Shown piece after piece: positions 61,072 through 64,000 of a DNA stretch of 64,000 nucleotides. The stretch is from Mucilaginibacter sp. UR6-11 (GTDB lineage: Bacteria > Bacteroidota > Bacteroidia > Sphingobacteriales > Sphingobacteriaceae), in contig NZ_JAJIWO010000010.1 of assembly GCF_020880695.1 (NCBI RefSeq), positions 1-64,000 of the forward strand, given 5' to 3'. Under the pieces are notes generated by a model. It had not been told where the DNA came from and did no database searches. It was given only the letters and a program-made list of their open reading frames with translations. Each line of letters opens with the position of its first letter. Position 1 is the stretch's first letter. A program made the translations under genes and the position numbers.

Positions 61072-63267
61072 ATGATAGAAACAAAGAAATCGCTTTTTGA
61101 TAACCTCCAGAATTTTTTCGGGTTCGATAATTTTAAAGGTGAGCAGGAAGCGATTATAACCAACATTTTAGCCGGTAATGATACTTTTGTAATTATGCCT
61201 ACAGGTGGTGGTAAGTCTATGTGTTACCAGTTGCCCGCGTTAATGAGTGAAGGTACTGCCATAGTAATTTCGCCGCTTATTGCTTTAATGAAAAACCAGG
61301 TGGACCAGTTAAGGGCCTTCGGCGGATCAGACAGCATTGCACATTTTTTAAATTCGTCTTTAACAAAGGCTGATATTGTGAGGGTTAAAGAGGATGTATT
61401 GAGCGGTAAGACCAAATTACTGTACGTAGCGCCCGAGTCTTTAACCAAGCAGGAAAATGTAGATTTTTTACGCCTCAACCAGGTATCATTTGTTGCGGTT
61501 GATGAGGCGCACTGTATATCAGAATGGGGGCACGATTTCAGGCCCGAATACCGCAAGATCCGCCAGGTGATCAGTAATATAGGCGATGATATCCCAATCA
61601 TTGCATTAACGGCTACAGCTACACCAAAGGTTCAGCAGGATATACAGAAAAACCTGCAGATGAACAATGCCACTATCTACAAGTCATCTTTTAACAGGTC
61701 AAACCTTTTTTATGAGGTACGTGCAAAACGTAATGTCATAAAAGAGATCGTAAAATACGTTAAGCAGAACCAGGGCAAATCAGGCATTATCTATTGTTTG
61801 AGCCGCAAAAAGGTTGAAGAGGTAGCCGAAGCGCTTTCATTAAACGGCATCAAGGCATTACCTTACCACGCCGGGCTTGATCCGAAAGTAAGGGCCGATA
61901 CGCAGGACAAGTTCCTGATGGAGGATGTCGATGTTATTGTTGCTACCATAGCCTTTGGCATGGGTATAGATAAACCCGATGTGCGTTACGTTATCCACCA
62001 CGACGTGCCTAAAAGCATGGAAGGCTATTACCAGGAAACCGGCCGTGCCGGCCGTGATGGGGGCGAAGGAGTATGTGTGGCTTTTTACTCGCAGAAAGAT
62101 ATTGATAAGCTTCAGAAATTTATGAAGGATAAGCCGGTGGCCGAACGCGAAATCGGTACCCAGATCCTGAAAGAAGTTATTGACTATGCCGAATCATCGG
62201 TTTGCCGCCGTAAACAGTTATTACATTATTTTGGCGAGAATTTTAACGAAGCCGGCTGTAACAACATGTGCGATAACTGCTGTGCGCCGAAGACGCATTT
62301 TGATGCCGAGGAGCAGTTGCATAAAGCACTTAGTATCATTAAGCAGATAGGCGAGAAGTTTGACGATCATCACATCATCAATATTTTAATGGGCGTTGAA
62401 ACCCAGCAGATCCATAACTACGAACATCATTTACTGGAGCTTTTTGGCACCGGGAAAAACGACGGCGAAATTTTATGGAACTCATTGCTGCGCCAGGCCT
62501 TGCTAAACAATTATCTGTCAAAAGATATCGACCAATATGGCTTGTTGCGTTTAACCAAACTGGGCCATTCGTTTTTAGATAATCCGCATAGTATCCGTTT
62601 TATACTGAACCGGGTTATTGAGCCTGCCGATGATGATGACTCGGAAGACGGGCCGAAGCAAAATGGCGGCGCATTGGATACCGAGTTGCTGCAGATGCTG
62701 AAAGACCTGCGCAAGAAGATAGCCAAGCAAAAAGGCTTACCTCCGTTTGTATTGTTCCAGGATCCGTCGTTAGAGGAGATGTGTACCCATTATCCGATAA
62801 CGCAGGACGAGCTGAAACAGATTTCGGGCGTTGGCGCCGGCAAGGCCATGAAATTTGGCGCGCCATTTATTGATCTGATCAAAAAATATGTAGAGGATAA
62901 TGATATCGACCGCCCTATTGATATGGTGATTAAAAGCGCCGCCAATAAATCGGCGCTTAAGGTGTTCATTATTCAGAATATCGACCGTCATTTAAATCTT
63001 GATGACATAGCAGCCTCAAAGGGGCTTACCTATGAAGAGGTTTTAAAAGAGGTAGAAACCATTGTAAACTCAGGCACCAAACTAAACCTTAACTATTATA
63101 TTGACGAGGTTATAGACGAGGATAAGCAGGAAGAAGTATTTGATTATTTCCGTACGGCTGAAATTGACTCGATAGATGACGCGCTGGCCGAACTGGGCAG
63201 CGATGATTATACCCGCGAAGAAGTACAGCTGATGCGGATAAAGTTTATGTCTGAATTAGGAAACTAA
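61072..63267 (+). CDS. recQ: ATP-dependent DNA helicase RecQ
   Basis: 731 residues, longer than E. coli RecQ (about 610). Walker A VIMPTGGGKSMCYQLPALMS, DEAH in AVDEAHCISEWGHDFRPEYR and GYYQETGRAGRDGGEGVCVA (motif VI). Zn-binding Cys lie in VCRRKQLLHYFGENF and CNNMCDNCC, then RQC winged helix and an HRDC domain (about 520-600). A C-terminal helical extension (about 610-731) includes VEDNDIDRPIDMVIKSAANK. It unwinds recombination and replication intermediates. Confidence 0.95.
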   Translation: MIETKKSLFDNLQNFFGFDNFKGEQEAIITNILAGNDTFVIMPTGGGKSMCYQLPALMSEGTAIVISPLIALMKNQVDQLRAFGGSDSIAHFLNSSLTKADIVRVKEDVLSGKTKLLYVAPESLTKQENVDFLRLNQVSFVAVDEAHCISEWGHDFRPEYRKIRQVISNIGDDIPIIALTATATPKVQQDIQKNLQMNNATIYKSSFNRSNLFYEVRAKRNVIKEIVKYVKQNQGKSGIIYCLSRKKVEEVAEALSLNGIKALPYHAGLDPKVRADTQDKFLMEDVDVIVATIAFGMGIDKPDVRYVIHHDVPKSMEGYYQETGRAGRDGGEGVCVAFYSQKDIDKLQKFMKDKPVAEREIGTQILKEVIDYAESSVCRRKQLLHYFGENFNEAGCNNMCDNCCAPKTHFDAEEQLHKALSIIKQIGEKFDDHHIINILMGVETQQIHNYEHHLLELFGTGKNDGEILWNSLLRQALLNNYLSKDIDQYGLLRLTKLGHSFLDNPHSIRFILNRVIEPADDDDSEDGPKQNGGALDTELLQMLKDLRKKIAKQKGLPPFVLFQDPSLEEMCTHYPITQDELKQISGVGAGKAMKFGAPFIDLIKKYVEDNDIDRPIDMVIKSAANKSALKVFIIQNIDRHLNLDDIAASKGLTYEEVLKEVETIVNSGTKLNLNYYIDEVIDEDKQEEVFDYFRTAEIDSIDDALAELGSDDYTREEVQLMRIKFMSELGN

Positions 63268-63303
63268 TAAAAAAGGGAGGATAATTATCCTCCCTTTTTT
63301 ATT
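63266..63303. terminator. Bidirectional terminator after recQ
   Basis: A perfect 38-bp palindrome: AATAAAAAAGGGAGGATAA followed by its reverse complement. It gives U-tracts both ways between convergent recQ and the OmpA-family gene. Confidence 0.85.
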
Positions 63304-63319
63304 GACCTTATTTCCGCTG

Positions 63320-64000
63320 TTATTTAGCGGTGATCTTAAATTCTGTCCTCCGGTTTTTTGCCCGGTCCTCATCGGTTATATTGGGCGCAATGGGCTGCGT
63401 TTTGCCATAGCCCTTATAAACCAGCCTGGCCGGATCAACTTTGCCGCTCAGCAAATAATTATACACTGATTTTGCCCGGTTCTCTGACAGCTTTTGATTT
63501 AATTCGTCATTACCCACATTATCCGTATGGCCGGATATTTCAATATGTACGGTAGGGTTTAAAGCTAAAAATTCAATAAGCTTCTGCAACTCGGCCCGCG
63601 ACTCGCGCTCAAGGTCATACTTATTGGTGTCAAAAAATATGTTCTTCAAGATTACTTTATTTCCTACTTCGATAGGTTCAAGCAGCACGGTAATGTTAAA
63701 CGGATTGCCCGAAGTATGCCCTACTAACGAAAAGTTCTCGGAGTAAAACAGGTAGCCCGGTTTGGATATATTCAAGCCGTAATTTTTGCCGGCTGCTATA
63801 GTCGCCAGGAAGTCTCCCCGGTCTGCCGAGCTGTAATCCTGATAAACAGCCCGGTTGTCATCCAGCGCCAGTATTTCAACGGCTGATTCCAGCGGCTGCC
63901 GGGTTTTGGCGTCACTTACAAAGCCTTTTACATAGGTAACCATGCGCGGGCGCAATTCCAGCGGCAATTCAAAAGTATAAATGTCAAATCCGCCATAGCC
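63320..64000 (-). CDS. OmpA-family protein, 5' end beyond the window
   Basis: The last 226 codons are visible; the frame continues past 64000 (GYGGFDIYTFELP upstream of the first Met-like codon). That GGFDIYTF stretch is typical of PD40 beta-propeller/OmpA fusion proteins. It is followed by a carboxypeptidase-regulatory-like domain (GFVSDAKTRQPLESAVEI). The OmpA C-terminal domain is KNIFFDTNKYDLERESRAEL, EISGHTDNVGNDELNQKLSE, NRAKSVYNYLL, with the peptidoglycan-binding Asp and Arg present. It anchors the outer membrane to the wall. Confidence 0.9.
   Translation of the reverse strand, partial: GYGGFDIYTFELPLELRPRMVTYVKGFVSDAKTRQPLESAVEILALDDNRAVYQDYSSADRGDFLATIAAGKNYGLNISKPGYLFYSENFSLVGHTSGNPFNITVLLEPIEVGNKVILKNIFFDTNKYDLERESRAELQKLIEFLALNPTVHIEISGHTDNVGNDELNQKLSENRAKSVYNYLLSGKVDPARLVYKGYGKTQPIAPNITDEDRAKNRRTEFKITAK

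Noticed and set aside
1..64000. CRISPR arrays, rRNA operon, retron or integron attC sites
   Set aside because: No regularly spaced direct repeats, no rRNA signatures, no reverse transcriptase and no attC core sites were seen.

Overview
The window reads as chromosome of a Bacteroidota bacterium, most likely a Sphingobacteriaceae member close to Mucilaginibacter or Pedobacter. This is a family-level inference from gene content: DUF3667, DUF4468, a LptD-like protein next to an amidase and a MlaD protein, PorT-like barrels, paired M16 peptidases, long FtsX/MacB permeases, and promoters of the TTTG-N19-TAnnTTTG type.

Region 1 (1-8460) is an AT-rich accessory island abutting the 3' side of tRNA-Ser(TGA) (8509-8593, minus). 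It starts with the edge of an IS481-like element. It holds an excisionase-like HTH gene and a broken paralogue of it, a frameshifted DUF4468 gene, a WYL_2/JAMM (RadC-like) cassette, small orphan ORFs and a string of frameshifted genes (7668-8361). Its centrepiece is a compact three-gene operon (6245-7666). The genes are a HEPN-like protein, a 197-residue protein whose C-terminus is a near copy of a tmRNA (ssrA) degradation tag, and a SecB-like chaperone. The order matches toxin-antitoxin-chaperone (TAC) modules and the tail suggests a built-in degron. This is the best candidate for an undescribed system.

Region 2 (8600-38900) is ordinary core chromosome. It carries a cell-envelope operon (PASTA protein, rhodanese, MltG, thioesterase, YihY), ddl, rpsO-pnp, two tandem FtsX-type permeases, rpe, serC-serA, a beta-CASP nuclease, a SAM hydrolase, phoH, purC, a STAS protein, RNase Z, MlaD, an amidase, LptD, cinA and an E2 acyltransferase.

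Region 3 (39000-64000) is also core. It has a transglutaminase-like protein, an M16 peptidase pair interrupted by a four-helix-bundle (TIGR02436-type) gene, guaB, a LOG protein, an acyl-CoA carboxylase beta subunit, DUF3667, a nucleoside transporter, etfB-etfA-bifunctional nuclease, chrA, dnaB, rlmB, a mannose-1-phosphate guanylyltransferase, recQ and an OmpA-family protein cut by the window end.

Across regions 2-3, many intergenic gaps contain imperfect palindromes built from short quasi-repeats whose sequence differs from gap to gap. One such inverted repeat encloses the four-helix-bundle gene, which suggests (inference) that the family is a small mobile or domesticated element system.
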